This document shows positions 8,996 through 18,327 of a stretch of 64,000 nucleotides of DNA, piece by piece. Numbering within the stretch: the first letter of the stretch is position 1; every line of letters begins with the position of its first letter. The position numbers were made by a program, and so were the translations under genes. The DNA is from Akkermansia biwaensis (GTDB taxonomy: Bacteria; Verrucomicrobiota; Verrucomicrobiia; Verrucomicrobiales; Akkermansiaceae). Under the pieces are notes generated by a model. The model ran no database searches. It was not told the DNA's origin and was given only the letters and a program-made list of their open reading frames with translations. The stretch spans positions 1,736,001 through 1,800,000 of the forward strand of contig NZ_AP025943.1 in NCBI RefSeq assembly GCF_026072915.1. The letters are read 5' to 3'.

Positions 8996-9457
8996 TTATT
9001 CCACCTCTATTTTGCAGTCCCGCCGGAGCCACCATGCATCCACGGAGAATTTGCCGGGCCCCGTGTAAAAGAGGGTCAGGTAAATCAGGAGGTAGATGGC
9101 CGCCAGTTCCTGGGCACCCCAGCCGGACAGGCCAAGGTAAAGGAACAGGGCCACGCACATGTTGATGATGAGGATCAGGGAGGCCAGGCGCGTCAGGAAA
9201 CCGAAAAACAGAAGAACGGAACATCCCACTTCCGCTCCTACGCAGAGCAGCAGCGAAAGGAAGGAACCGATACCCAGCGGGTCTTCAAACATGGCCCAGT
9301 TTCCGCTGAGGAGCATGTTCAGCTTCGGGATGCCGTGCACCAGCATCATCGCGCCCACGCCCAGGCGCAACAGCAGAACGCCGAAGTCCATGCTGGTATT
9401 TGTGGCAAGTGATCCCAGCAGGCAGCATGCGGAAGATTTGCATTTATTCTGTTCCAT
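8996..9457 (-). CDS. DoxX-family membrane protein
   Basis: The start at 9457 is supported by a GAGG sequence about 11 bases upstream; the frame continues 32 codons further but with an implausible leader. The 153-residue product has four hydrophobic segments: FGVLLLRLGVGAMMLVHGIP, SFLSLLLCVGAEVGCSVLLF, LASLILIINMCVALFLYLG and AAIYLLIYLTLFYTGPG, with the LRLGVGAMMLVHGIPKL signature of DoxX proteins. The family is linked to redox and detoxification at the membrane but the biochemical role is unclear. A Cys-rich N-terminus (CKSSACCLLG) is unusual. It lies just beyond the terminator of the esterase genes. Confidence 0.8.
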   Translation of the reverse strand: MEQNKCKSSACCLLGSLATNTSMDFGVLLLRLGVGAMMLVHGIPKLNMLLSGNWAMFEDPLGIGSFLSLLLCVGAEVGCSVLLFFGFLTRLASLILIINMCVALFLYLGLSGWGAQELAAIYLLIYLTLFYTGPGKFSVDAWWLRRDCKIEVE

Positions 9458-9570
9458 GCACTGTATGACCTCGCCGGAAGCAAAAATGCTCAAATAAAAC
9501 GCAATATAATTTCCATTGAGTCCTTTCCTTTGACGGCCAGTGCTGTCTGACAAATATCCCGTAAAGAAAA

Positions 9571-9598
9571 AGGGCCGTTCCCTCGTGAGAACGGCCCT
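9571..9598 (-). terminator. Rho-independent terminator after the SGNH hydrolase gene
   Basis: Perfect 10-bp inverted repeat AGGGCCGTTC / GAACGGCCCT with an 8-base loop. On the minus strand it is followed by TTTTTCTTT. It lies 21 bases past the stop of the SGNH hydrolase gene and should end the 12928-9620 transcript. Confidence 0.85.
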
Positions 9599-9619
9599 GG
9601 AAAAAGAGGATGAAAGGCG

Positions 9620-10588
9620 TTATTTTCTTGGCGGCAGCAATTTGAACGCGGAAGGGGATTTGGCGGATTTGATTGCCAGGGGCTTCGTCGGGTCCGTTTG
9701 CGTTTCCGTTCCGATGCTGATGATGATCCTGTCTCCGGGGTGAACAACCGTGGCGTTTTCAAAGACCAGCGTTCCGGTTCCGTCCGTGAGCCTCCAGCCG
9801 TCCAGCAGGATGCCGGAGTTTCCCTTGTTGTTGATAATAAGGCTATCCGTGCCTGTTTCCAGCTGGGGAGCCGGCTGTTTGATTTTCATGTTTTTCACCA
9901 GTTTGGCGAAGGTGATTTCCGCAATGCGCCTGGCGCCTTCCGCCGTAGGGTGCAGGCCGTCCACATACCATTCCGGATGGTCGGAAAGGGGGGTGAGGGC
10001 GTCAAAGAGTGCGGCTTTGTGCCTGCGTGCTACGGAGGCAATCAGTTTTTCCGCTTCCGGCCGATTGGCGGCGGAACCGTTGTCCGATAAGGCGTATTTG
10101 CGTACGTCCGGATAGCAGTTGCCGGGGAAGGCTTTTTTGCCGAGCGGTCCGCGGTAGTCCGGTCCCAGCATGCCCCAGGCAAAGAATCTGGCTTTCGGGC
10201 TGGCGGTTTTCCATGCCTTGAACAGGTCGTCGTAGCCCTTGACGAACAGGTCGGGATTCCACCAGCGCCCCGTGTCGTTGATGCCCAGGTTGCTGATATA
10301 GATGTCCGCCTTGAAGTCCAGGGCCTGCTTGTGCTGGGGGGTGCTTCCGAACCAGCGGCCTGCCTGTCCCGGATAGTTTCCCGCCGTTTTTCCAGGGTTG
10401 CCGAATCCCTTGACGTCATAGTCCGGCCCCATCAGGGTGGCGAGCACCTGGGGGTAGCGGGCATCTCCCGGCTTGAGCCCGGAGCCGAACGTGATGCTGT
10501 CTCCTACGCAGGCTACCTTGACGGGGGCCGCATGAAGACTACCGATGAAGAGAGCGGACAGGACGGATGCGATGATGGCCTTTTTCAT
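9620..10588 (-). CDS. Secreted SGNH/GDSL hydrolase (probable carbohydrate esterase)
   Basis: 322 residues with a signal peptide (residues 1-20, ending LHA). SGNH blocks are complete: GDSITFG with catalytic Ser31, GNPGKTAG, GIND with Asn104, and DGLHPT with Asp210 and His213. The C-terminal 80 residues (GILLDGWRLTDGTGTLVFEN then VVHPGDRIII) resemble a small beta-sandwich of the lamin-tail type and may bind substrate or surface. It starts 13 bases after the sialate O-acetylesterase gene, so it probably removes acyl groups from the same host glycans. The exact substrate is inferred. Confidence 0.85.
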   Translation of the reverse strand: MKKAIIASVLSALFIGSLHAAPVKVACVGDSITFGSGLKPGDARYPQVLATLMGPDYDVKGFGNPGKTAGNYPGQAGRWFGSTPQHKQALDFKADIYISNLGINDTGRWWNPDLFVKGYDDLFKAWKTASPKARFFAWGMLGPDYRGPLGKKAFPGNCYPDVRKYALSDNGSAANRPEAEKLIASVARRHKAALFDALTPLSDHPEWYVDGLHPTAEGARRIAEITFAKLVKNMKIKQPAPQLETGTDSLIINNKGNSGILLDGWRLTDGTGTLVFENATVVHPGDRIIISIGTETQTDPTKPLAIKSAKSPSAFKLLPPRK

Positions 10589-10601
10589 TTGTTTGATTTT
10601 G

Positions 10602-12143
10602 TTAGCGTTGGGCAGGTTTCACGGAGGAATTCGTGCGGAATGCCCTGGCGGGCAGTCCTGCTCCGTTGACCAGGTTGGGCGTGACGAAGGGGGCCCAGCA
10701 GTATCGCGCTTCCTTGGGGCTTTTCACGTCCGGGGAGGTGAGCTGGATGACGGCGTTGTCCCGTGCGGAGATGATTTTTGCTTCCGCCGGGTGGTAAACG
10801 CCGTCCGCCCCGGCAATTTCAAAATGGGCCGGAGGCTGCCCGTCCCTGGTCGTCAGTCCCGCAGCGTGGCCCATCTGGATCAGGAGTTTGTTGCCTTGAG
10901 CTTTGGCGGCCTTGAATGACGGACCTTCACAGGGAGTTTTCCTGCCGTATATTTTGTTCAGGGCCGTGTCCGCCAGACGTTCTCCCACAGGCTGCTTGTC
11001 AGGAGGATGCACGTCGGAGTTGACGGATCCCAGATCGATGGTGTTGACGCTGTATACCTTGGGAAGAGTGTTTGCGATTCGGTCCTGAACTTCCCGGAAT
11101 TCCGGCCATCCGGCCCGCAGGGCGGATTTGTCGTTGATGCGGGGGAGCTGAACCATCAGGAAGGGCAGGGACGGGTTGGAAAAGGCCTTCCGCCAGGAAG
11201 AGATAAGCGTACCGAGAAGCATGGCGTTTTGCTCGTTGTCAATGATTTCCGCATCGGATTCCCCCTGGTACCAGATGATGCCGCTGATGGGGAACCCGGT
11301 TATCCAGGAGATTCCGGATTCATAGAGGAAGGCGGGTTTGAAGGGGTGGTTCGGGCTCCCGTCCTTGAGTCTTGGCGCAATGTTCTGCCTGGCGCGGCCG
11401 CGCACCCAGGCGGAGACGAGAGGGGATTGCAGCCAGTCGTTGCCCCGCAGGCTGCGCAGACTGCCGTTGGAGTTAATGACGGATTGGGGAATCCAGGCGG
11501 CCATTTCGGAACCGCCCAGGGAGGAATGGATGATGCCTACCGGGATTCCCAGTTCCTGGCGGAGCTTTTTGGCAAAGTAGTAGGCTACGGCGGAGGTGGG
11601 GGCGGAGGATTGCGGGGAACTGACCGCCCATGACCCCTTGTAGAAGCTGTCCGTTGTGAGAGAGTCAAAGTCCTTGTCCGTGTATGCTTTTCCCGCCGTG
11701 TGCGCCTGCGGAACGTTGTTGAAGATGCGCAATTCCGGATCGGCTGAAGCGGCGATATCCTGCTGCCTGCCCGTGGGGGTCTGGTCCAGGCGGAAGAGCA
11801 TGTTGGACTGGCCGGAGGCCAGCCAGACTTCCCCTACCAGTACGTCTTTCAGCGTGGCGGTCTTTCCGTTCTGGGAGGCTGTGAGCGTTTGTCCGGCAGC
11901 ATTGGGCTGCATGGGTGGCAGGGTGACGGTCCAGTTGCCTTTGGAGTCCGCTTTCGTTTTCAGCGTGGCGCCGCCGAAGGTAACGGATATTTCCTTGTTG
12001 GGTTCCGCCGTTCCGGAGACCGGAACGTTTTTCCCGTGGGGCAGGACCATGTGGGAACCGAATACCCGGTTGAATTGCGGTGCGGCCGCCCATGCCGCAT
12101 TGAGTGCGGCCGCCGCCAGGATGAATGCAATGTAGTGACGCAT
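10602..12143 (-). CDS. Sialate O-acetylesterase
   Basis: 513 residues with a signal peptide (1-19, ending AWA). The SIAE signature is GEVWLASGQSNM with catalytic Ser113, and a later block IWYQGESDAE. An N-terminal immunoglobulin-like region (VSGTAEPNKEISVTFGG) precedes the catalytic domain, as usual in the family. These enzymes remove O-acetyl esters from sialic acids, which lets sialidases act on mucin glycans. It sits between a membrane protein gene (8 bases upstream) and the SGNH hydrolase gene (13 bases downstream), forming a tight deacetylation operon. Confidence 0.9.
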   Translation of the reverse strand: MRHYIAFILAAAALNAAWAAAPQFNRVFGSHMVLPHGKNVPVSGTAEPNKEISVTFGGATLKTKADSKGNWTVTLPPMQPNAAGQTLTASQNGKTATLKDVLVGEVWLASGQSNMLFRLDQTPTGRQQDIAASADPELRIFNNVPQAHTAGKAYTDKDFDSLTTDSFYKGSWAVSSPQSSAPTSAVAYYFAKKLRQELGIPVGIIHSSLGGSEMAAWIPQSVINSNGSLRSLRGNDWLQSPLVSAWVRGRARQNIAPRLKDGSPNHPFKPAFLYESGISWITGFPISGIIWYQGESDAEIIDNEQNAMLLGTLISSWRKAFSNPSLPFLMVQLPRINDKSALRAGWPEFREVQDRIANTLPKVYSVNTIDLGSVNSDVHPPDKQPVGERLADTALNKIYGRKTPCEGPSFKAAKAQGNKLLIQMGHAAGLTTRDGQPPAHFEIAGADGVYHPAEAKIISARDNAVIQLTSPDVKSPKEARYCWAPFVTPNLVNGAGLPARAFRTNSSVKPAQR

Positions 12144-12151
12144 GATGAGGT

Positions 12152-12928
12152 TTATTTGAGAAGGATTTCATCCCGCGTGAGCCCGGTCAGTTTCCCAAGG
12201 CGCCTGATCAGGTTGATCATGATGAAGATGAGGGCCGCCAGGATGGGAACGCCGATGATGAGGAATCCCCACCAGGTGATGCTGCCGATGGCTACGTTGT
12301 AGGCTACCTGCTGTTCTTCCGCAGGCAGGCGCATGACGGAGGACATGAAGGAGAGGCTCAGGAAGAAGTTGCCTATGGAGGACGCCACGAGCGTTCCTGC
12401 CAGAATCCATGACGAGCTGGCCAGCAGGCGCTGGTAGTCCCGTTCCCTGCCGCCGGATGCCACCGCCTGCTCTATTCTGCGGACGTCGAATAGTTCCGGT
12501 GTATAAATGAACATGTTGAGCAGGGGAGCGCTTGTGGAGCGGGAGACGATGACGGCAGCAGCCAGAATGAGGGGAATCAGCGCTTCCTTGCCGGCAAAGA
12601 GCCAGGGAGTGGCGCCGTGGATGCGGCCGCCCGGACCGATGACGAAGATGCTGATGATGCCGGTGAGCAGCACGCCGGCCATGCCCACGCCGGACATGAG
12701 GTCGAATTTTTTGGTGACGACGAGGGAACGGATTCCGTACACCAGCGGAAGGGACAGGGCGATTACCAGGGCCCAGACGGGGCCGATGTGCCAGAAGCTT
12801 TCTCCGGAAGGTCGTTCCAGCGGGTTGGCGGGACCTGCGCTGCAATAGTCCAGGATCAACACCGGCAGAAGGATGTTGATGAAGATGCCGAGGAGAGAGG
12901 AACGGGAGCCGGATTGCGTTTTATCCAT
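12152..12928 (-). CDS. Multi-pass membrane protein, VC0807-like
   Basis: About 258 residues from the ATG at 12928; two earlier in-frame ATGs (12982 and 12955) exist and the start is not decided by a ribosome site. Six hydrophobic segments are visible, starting LLGIFINILLPVLILDYC. The run LVIALSLPLVYGIRSLVVTK followed by DLMSGVGMAGVLLTGIIS resembles VC0807-type proteins, whose role is unknown. It is the first gene of the operon with the two esterases, 8 bases ahead of the sialate esterase. A transport or anchoring role is a guess. Confidence 0.55.
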   Translation of the reverse strand: MDKTQSGSRSSLLGIFINILLPVLILDYCSAGPANPLERPSGESFWHIGPVWALVIALSLPLVYGIRSLVVTKKFDLMSGVGMAGVLLTGIISIFVIGPGGRIHGATPWLFAGKEALIPLILAAAVIVSRSTSAPLLNMFIYTPELFDVRRIEQAVASGGRERDYQRLLASSSWILAGTLVASSIGNFFLSLSFMSSVMRLPAEEQQVAYNVAIGSITWWGFLIIGVPILAALIFIMINLIRRLGKLTGLTRDEILLK

Positions 12929-13150
12929 GAATTGAATGATGTGAGTTCGTAACATACGTACAGGTTTCCCCGCAAGTTGCAAGCCCGTGTGCGAACGTAA
13001 AGACCAGAAGGGGCGGAAGCGGCCTTTTTCCGGGAGAATGGACGCCCTGCGGAAATCGTGGCATGTGGCTGCATGTTTCGTTCTTTTGGCTGGACACGGC
13101 GGGCAATAATGTTCAGCTTCTCCCGTGGCTCTGACCGAGCCTTTTTCCCC

Positions 13151-14965
13151 ATGACTCAGACATCTTCATTTTCGACGCTTGGCATTTCACCGGAAGTTCT
13201 GGAGGCCATCGAGGTTCTCGGCTTCGACACCCCGTCCGCCATCCAGGAACAAGCCATTCCCGCGGCCATCGGAGGGTCTGATATTGTGGGGCTTTCCCAT
13301 ACCGGTTCCGGCAAAACGCTTGCGTTTGCCATTCCGGCCCTGGAGTGCATTGATCCGGATGAGCGCGCCGTCCAGGTGCTGGCCCTGTGTCCCACGCGGG
13401 AACTGGCCGTGCAGATTTGCCGGGAGGTGGACAAGCTGGCCCTGTTCATGGACGGCGTTTCCGCGGTGCCCATTTATGGCGGTTCCTCCTTCCGCCCCCA
13501 GTTGGATGCGCTGCGCCGCGGCGTGCAGTTCGTGGTAGGTACCCCGGGCCGCGTGATGGACCTGATGGAGTCCGGAGCCCTGCGCCTGGACCATCTCCGC
13601 ATGCTGATTCTGGATGAAGCGGACGAGATGCTGGACATGGGATTCCTGGAAGATATCGAACGCATCGCGGAGGCCATGCCGGAAACGAAGCAGACCCTGT
13701 TTTTCTCCGCCACCATGTCTCCGGAGATCAACCGGCTGGTGAGCCGTTTTATGAAGGATCCCGTTCAGATTACGATTGAACGGCCTACGCTGACGGTACC
13801 CACGATTGAGCAGCTTTATTACGAGGTGGTGTTTTCTTCCAGGATTGAGGTACTCAGCCGCCTGCTGGATACGGGAAAGATCAAGATGGGGCTGGTGTTC
13901 GCCAATACCAAGAAAGTGGTGGATGACATCGTGGACGGCCTGACGGCCCGGGGGTATGCCGTTGACCGTCTTCACGGTGACATGCCCCAGATCATGCGGG
14001 AGCGTGTGATGGACTCTTTCCGCAAGGGGAGCCTCCGCCTGCTGGTAGCTACGGATATTGCCGCCCGGGGCCTGGACGTGGACGATGTGGATGCCGTGGT
14101 GAATTTTGAATTGCCGCGCGATCCTGAGGATTACGTGCACCGCATCGGCCGCACTGCGCGCGCCGGGCGCAAGGGAAAAGCCATTACGTTTGTAGGGCGC
14201 CGCGATTTTTCGCTGATGAGCCGGATTGAGCGCTTTATCGGCGTCAAGCTGACTCCAGAACCGGTGATGACCGCCGTCCAGGTGGACCAGCTGCGGACGG
14301 AATCCCTGGTGGATGATATTCTGGAACGCCTGAAACCGGATGCTATTCTCCCGGAAGAATTGAAGGATGTGGAAGCGGCCCCGGAATCCCTGGCGGCGGC
14401 CTTGTTTGATTTGCTCAGGGAGCGTACCCACCGGGAAGTGCAGCCTATTCCGGAAGATAAGCCCGCTCGCCGGCCGCGCCATACGCAGCAGTCCGGAGAG
14501 GATGGGGAAAGCCCACAGAAAGGGGATTCTTGGATGAACAAGGATGATACGGTTACGCTGTTCATGAATGGCGGCCGTATGATTGGCCTGCGGCCCAAGG
14601 ATATTGCCGGGCTGTTTTACAATACGGTGGAGATGGAGAAAGGCGCCGTGGGCGATATACGAATTTTTGCCAAGCATTCCCTGATTGAAGTGGACGCCTC
14701 CGTGGCTCCCCAGCTTCTGAACACTCTGGCGAACGCTACGATTTGCGGCTATGAGGTCAATGTTCGCGAGGACAAGGGCACGCCGGGATATTCCGATGGT
14801 CCGCGTCCCCCGCGCAGAAACGGCGGGTTCCGCGGCGGCTACCGTGGTGACCGGGACCGCAATGACCGCGGGGGCTTCAGGGGAAACCGCGGCGGGTTCC
14901 GCAGTGACCGGGAAGAGCGCTGGGGCGACCGGCCCCGCAAGGATGACAGGAAGAAGAGGTTCTGA
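13151..14965 (+). CDS. DEAD-box RNA helicase with DbpA-type RNA-binding and RGG tail
   Basis: 604 residues from the ATG at 13151, chosen because the Q motif (F24 to Q32, PSAIQEQAIPAA) then sits at the expected distance; the frame opens 31 codons earlier. Helicase motifs: SHTGSGKT (49-56), PTRELAVQ, TPGRVMDLM, LDEADEMLDMG, FFSATM, IAARGLDVDDVD and HRIGRTARAG. A DbpA-like domain (VTLFMNGGRMIGLRPKDIAG) follows, then a tail rich in Gly, Arg and Asp (RGGFRGNRGGFRSDR). This is the CsdA/DeaD layout, which serves ribosome assembly and mRNA unwinding, often in the cold. It is transcribed divergently from the esterase operon. Confidence 0.9.
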   Translation: MTQTSSFSTLGISPEVLEAIEVLGFDTPSAIQEQAIPAAIGGSDIVGLSHTGSGKTLAFAIPALECIDPDERAVQVLALCPTRELAVQICREVDKLALFMDGVSAVPIYGGSSFRPQLDALRRGVQFVVGTPGRVMDLMESGALRLDHLRMLILDEADEMLDMGFLEDIERIAEAMPETKQTLFFSATMSPEINRLVSRFMKDPVQITIERPTLTVPTIEQLYYEVVFSSRIEVLSRLLDTGKIKMGLVFANTKKVVDDIVDGLTARGYAVDRLHGDMPQIMRERVMDSFRKGSLRLLVATDIAARGLDVDDVDAVVNFELPRDPEDYVHRIGRTARAGRKGKAITFVGRRDFSLMSRIERFIGVKLTPEPVMTAVQVDQLRTESLVDDILERLKPDAILPEELKDVEAAPESLAAALFDLLRERTHREVQPIPEDKPARRPRHTQQSGEDGESPQKGDSWMNKDDTVTLFMNGGRMIGLRPKDIAGLFYNTVEMEKGAVGDIRIFAKHSLIEVDASVAPQLLNTLANATICGYEVNVREDKGTPGYSDGPRPPRRNGGFRGGYRGDRDRNDRGGFRGNRGGFRSDREERWGDRPRKDDRKKRF

Positions 14966-15146
14966 CGCCTGTTCCCTTTCTGCAAGGAGGAGTGTTTTCT
15001 CCTTCACGGTCACCATGGGCTGTCTTTGCCTGGCGGTTAAATCCTCCGTTTTTCCGGCGCGGAAAATTTCGGTGTTTATACAACATGAGGCGGCCTTTCC
15101 TTTCAAGAGAAAACATCATCCCTCACGCCGTATCTGAAAAAAATCC

Positions 15147-15177
15147 GGGGTTGTCCCGCGCCTGGCGGGACAACCCC
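15147..15177 (-). terminator. Terminator of the large PEP-CTERM/SGNH gene
   Basis: Perfect 13-bp inverted repeat GGGGTTGTCCCGC / GCGGGACAACCCC with a 5-base loop; on the minus strand it is followed by seven T residues. It lies about 40 bases beyond the stop at 15216. It may also stop read-through from the helicase gene on the plus strand. Confidence 0.88.
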
Positions 15178-15215
15178 TTCAGTTCCCATTGAAGCCTGAA
15201 GAAAACAAAGGGCCG

Positions 15216-18200
15216 TCAATGGGAAATTTTTCTGCTCCTCCTCCACAGCAGGGCGGCCAGTCCCAGCAGGCTGAGGGTTGCGGTTCCCGGTTCCGGAACC
15301 TGGGCGAAGATCATGGCGGTGTTGGCCTGGGGGTCCGTCGTCATCTGCGCGTCATAGAGGACGCCGTTGCTCAGGAATTTGATATTGTCCAGATTGGCGG
15401 GAATTTCCGTCAGGGAAAGCGTGTAGTTGCTTGTTCCGGTGATGTCCACGATGACGGAACCCGCGGTAAGCGCCTGAAGCGTCAGGGCCGCGTTTTCCCC
15501 CAGCACCAGGGATGTCAGGTCCGAAGCTCCGGCCAGCGTCAGGGCGCTCCCGGATTCAATGGTCAGGGTGAGGGCGCCGCCCAGGGAATCCAGCGTGGTA
15601 TTGGTGCGGTTGACCACGGAGACGTGGGTAAAATCGCTCAGGGAGGCCTGGAAGCTGTTCACGGTTACGTGGTCCAGAATCAGGGTCCGGTTGCCGCTGA
15701 CATTCGTGCCGCCGCTGATGGCTCCCGCGTATTTGTCGAACCCGTAGGCCGCCGTGCCGGAAGCGAGGTCCTTGATGCGAACCTCGGAATTTCCGCTGAC
15801 GGTGCCTCCGGAGCCTCCCCCTGAGATGCCGCCCCAGGAAGAACCGTTGTGAAGCACGGCGGAGTTACCCGTCACGGTGACGGACGTATTGCCCCGGACG
15901 GAGCCGCTGGTTCCTCCCGCGTAAACGTTCCCCTTGACGAGGCCGCCCGTCACGTTCACGGAACTTCCCTGCATGATGCTGTCCCCCTTTCCCGCCCCGT
16001 ACACGGAGCCGGAGATGACGCCGCCCGTAACCGTGGCGTTCGTGCCGCCGTCAATGGTCCCGGTCAGGCCGCCGCCCATCACGTCCCCGTTCACGCTGCC
16101 GCCGTTGACGTAGACGTGCGTGCCCCCGCCGATGGTTTTATCGTTTCCGGAGAAAATGCCGCCCATGACCTGGTTGGAAAACGTGCCTGAATTGATCACG
16201 ATGTCCACATTTCCCCCAATGTTGGATTCGAAGGAACCTACCACGGAGGAAGCGTCGGTGTTTGTGAAGGTGCCGAAGGATGCTTTTTCCGCGGAGAATT
16301 CCAGATAAACGTTTCCGGTCACCTGGGTGGAGTTCACGGCGCCGAAGACAGTGCTTCCTCCCTCGGCGGAATCCGTGAAACGCAGATAGGCGCTGCCGTC
16401 GAGCGTGCCACCGTTTTGATAGGCTCCGGCTCCGTGGGCTCCGTACCAGTTAGAAGCACTCCCTTCCTTGGAGATGGTCAGCCAGACGTCGCCCGTGTAG
16501 TTCCCGCTATTGCCGTAAATATGGGTGGCGCTGCCGGAAGTGATGGTCGCGGAGACGGAGTTTCCCGTCTTCCCGGTGGAAGAATCCGCCATGGAGCGCG
16601 CGTTGAAGTCCCCGGAGCAGGCCAGGCCGTCCCTGACGTGCGTGAAGCCCTTTTCCGGCCAGACGATGTTTCCCTGCGGGGCGCCTCCCCCCGCGTTGCC
16701 GGAACCGGAGGAGATGAACGCGTTGTCCTTGTTGACCAGTCCGGAGGTGGTGGGGGCGTAGGAGCCGGTCCCGTCCAGGGCCAGGTCTTTGATGATGGCG
16801 TTCCCCTTGCCGTCATACTGGATGATGACGCCGTTGATGGCGGAACCGGAGGTGACGGAAAGGGCCTCCCCGATCAGCATGTCCCCAAGCCAGATGTAAT
16901 AGCCTCCCTTCAGGCCTTCCTGTTCATTGCCGTTCACATAGGCCATGCGCAGGCTGTCCGTGTTGGCGGACATGTCCATGGAATACAGGATGGTGTCCCC
17001 CCATTTGATGTAGGCCTCGCAAATATTGAGCGTTCCGTAAAAGGAGCCGTTGCCCAGGCTGACGCTGAACTGGTCGGAGACGTTCCAGCCGCTGGCCGCT
17101 CCGTCTCCCAGGCTCAGCGTGAAGTCAAAGGTGAATCCGCCGGACAGGTCGGTCCCTTCCGTCCATGTATGGCTAATCATGCTGCTACCGGGCTGTCCCA
17201 GGCTGATGCCGGCGGAAGACACCGTGACGTTGGACACGGCAAAGCCGACATCCGTCAGATCCTGCACCCCGGTCCATGCGGGGGCCTGGCCTCCCTGGTG
17301 GAAATTGACGGCCAGATCGGAGACGGCTTTTCTCTGTTGTCCCGCGGAACGCCCTGCGTAGCCCATGGCCTTGGCGATGTTGCCCGCCATGATGAGGTCT
17401 CCCTGCGCGTTGGGGTGCAGGCCGTCTTTTCCAGGGGCGTTGAACATGGAGCCGACGCCGTAGAACGGGGTTTTGGAAGCCACGTCGATCATCCCCTTGT
17501 TGACGTCGATGACGGAGACTCCCTGCTTGTTCTGTCCCCAGGATTTCAGGGAATCATTATAGGTGTTTACGGCCGCGTGGGTGGCGTCGGAGTTGGCATT
17601 GCCGTGTGTCGTCCAGCAGGGAAGAGTCATCACGATGACGTTCGCACTGCTGTTGGCAGTGAGCATGCTGTTCACGATGGAATCCATGTTGCCCAGCAAT
17701 GCGTTCGTGGCGTTCTCGATGCGGTCGCCCAGGGTTGCGTTGTTCCCGTCGGACAAAAGGTCATTGGTGCCGATCATCAGGAAAAAAGTGTCCGGCGTGT
17801 CGGCTCCGGTAAAAGTCGGCCCCGTATAGGCGGCTCCGTTTGTCTTGGTGCCGGAATGGCCCAGCCAGTTGTCGATGTTGGAGCCGTTAAAGCGGCCTCC
17901 GTATCTTTGTCCTGAAATTTCCCATGCCCTGGCGCTGGACTGGGAGGAGTGCTTGTTGTTGAAAACCTGACCCCCATAGGAAGTTCCAGCCGTGACGCCG
18001 CCGGAGTTGTTGCCGGTGTTCACGCCTTCCGCGTTGCAGGAAATGCCATTGTCCGCAAAGATCTTGTGCAAGGCCCAGCGGTAGGACCCGCTATTGACGC
18101 CGTGGGTGATGGAATCCCCCACGAACATGACATTGCCCAAATCCGTTCCCGAGGCGATGGTGGTTGAGGGGACGGCGACCGCCAGCAGCGCGGCGAGCAG

Positions 18201-18224
18201 GGAAAGGGGAAGCCTGGTTTTCAT
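15216..18224 (-). CDS. Large secreted SGNH hydrolase with glycine-rich repeat region and PEP-CTERM tail
   Basis: 1002 residues. Signal peptide 1-24; SGNH esterase domain about 28-290 with GDSITHG (36-42), GTND (152-155) and DGLHPN (Asp267, His270); a beta-rich carbohydrate-binding-like region about 300-490; then about 350 residues of Gly/Ser/Thr-rich repeats with recurring phrases such as VTGGVISGSVYGAGKG and VTGGLVKGNVYAGG, typical of beta-helix adhesin-like regions. The C-terminus is a PEP-CTERM signal: VPEPGTATLSLLGLAALLW then RRSRKISH, which directs exosortase processing. So an esterase is tethered to a long surface stalk. Substrate unknown; host glycan is likely from context. Confidence 0.88.
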   Translation of the reverse strand: MKTRLPLSLLAALLAVAVPSTTIASGTDLGNVMFVGDSITHGVNSGSYRWALHKIFADNGISCNAEGVNTGNNSGGVTAGTSYGGQVFNNKHSSQSSARAWEISGQRYGGRFNGSNIDNWLGHSGTKTNGAAYTGPTFTGADTPDTFFLMIGTNDLLSDGNNATLGDRIENATNALLGNMDSIVNSMLTANSSANVIVMTLPCWTTHGNANSDATHAAVNTYNDSLKSWGQNKQGVSVIDVNKGMIDVASKTPFYGVGSMFNAPGKDGLHPNAQGDLIMAGNIAKAMGYAGRSAGQQRKAVSDLAVNFHQGGQAPAWTGVQDLTDVGFAVSNVTVSSAGISLGQPGSSMISHTWTEGTDLSGGFTFDFTLSLGDGAASGWNVSDQFSVSLGNGSFYGTLNICEAYIKWGDTILYSMDMSANTDSLRMAYVNGNEQEGLKGGYYIWLGDMLIGEALSVTSGSAINGVIIQYDGKGNAIIKDLALDGTGSYAPTTSGLVNKDNAFISSGSGNAGGGAPQGNIVWPEKGFTHVRDGLACSGDFNARSMADSSTGKTGNSVSATITSGSATHIYGNSGNYTGDVWLTISKEGSASNWYGAHGAGAYQNGGTLDGSAYLRFTDSAEGGSTVFGAVNSTQVTGNVYLEFSAEKASFGTFTNTDASSVVGSFESNIGGNVDIVINSGTFSNQVMGGIFSGNDKTIGGGTHVYVNGGSVNGDVMGGGLTGTIDGGTNATVTGGVISGSVYGAGKGDSIMQGSSVNVTGGLVKGNVYAGGTSGSVRGNTSVTVTGNSAVLHNGSSWGGISGGGSGGTVSGNSEVRIKDLASGTAAYGFDKYAGAISGGTNVSGNRTLILDHVTVNSFQASLSDFTHVSVVNRTNTTLDSLGGALTLTIESGSALTLAGASDLTSLVLGENAALTLQALTAGSVIVDITGTSNYTLSLTEIPANLDNIKFLSNGVLYDAQMTTDPQANTAMIFAQVPEPGTATLSLLGLAALLWRRSRKISH

Positions 18225-18272
18225 GGAAATGGAGAAGAGAATGAAACGGGTATTTGAATTTCAGGTAAAGAA

Positions 18273-18300
18273 CGGCCATCCGGGGCGGGCCGGATGGCCG
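18273..18300 (-). terminator. Terminator of the 18328-19131 PEP-CTERM gene
   Basis: Perfect 10-bp inverted repeat CGGCCATCCG / CGGATGGCCG with an 8-base loop. On the minus strand it is followed by TTCTTTACC, a weak T-tract. It separates the two neighbouring PEP-CTERM genes, so they are probably separate transcription units. Confidence 0.75.
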
Positions 18301-18327
18301 TGAAAGGTTGTCAGGGATGAATTCCGG

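Noticed and set aside
13187-15106. Minus-strand open frame of 639 codons opposite the DEAD-box helicase
   Set aside because: His/Gln/Gly-rich antisense shadow; all helicase motifs are on the plus strand.
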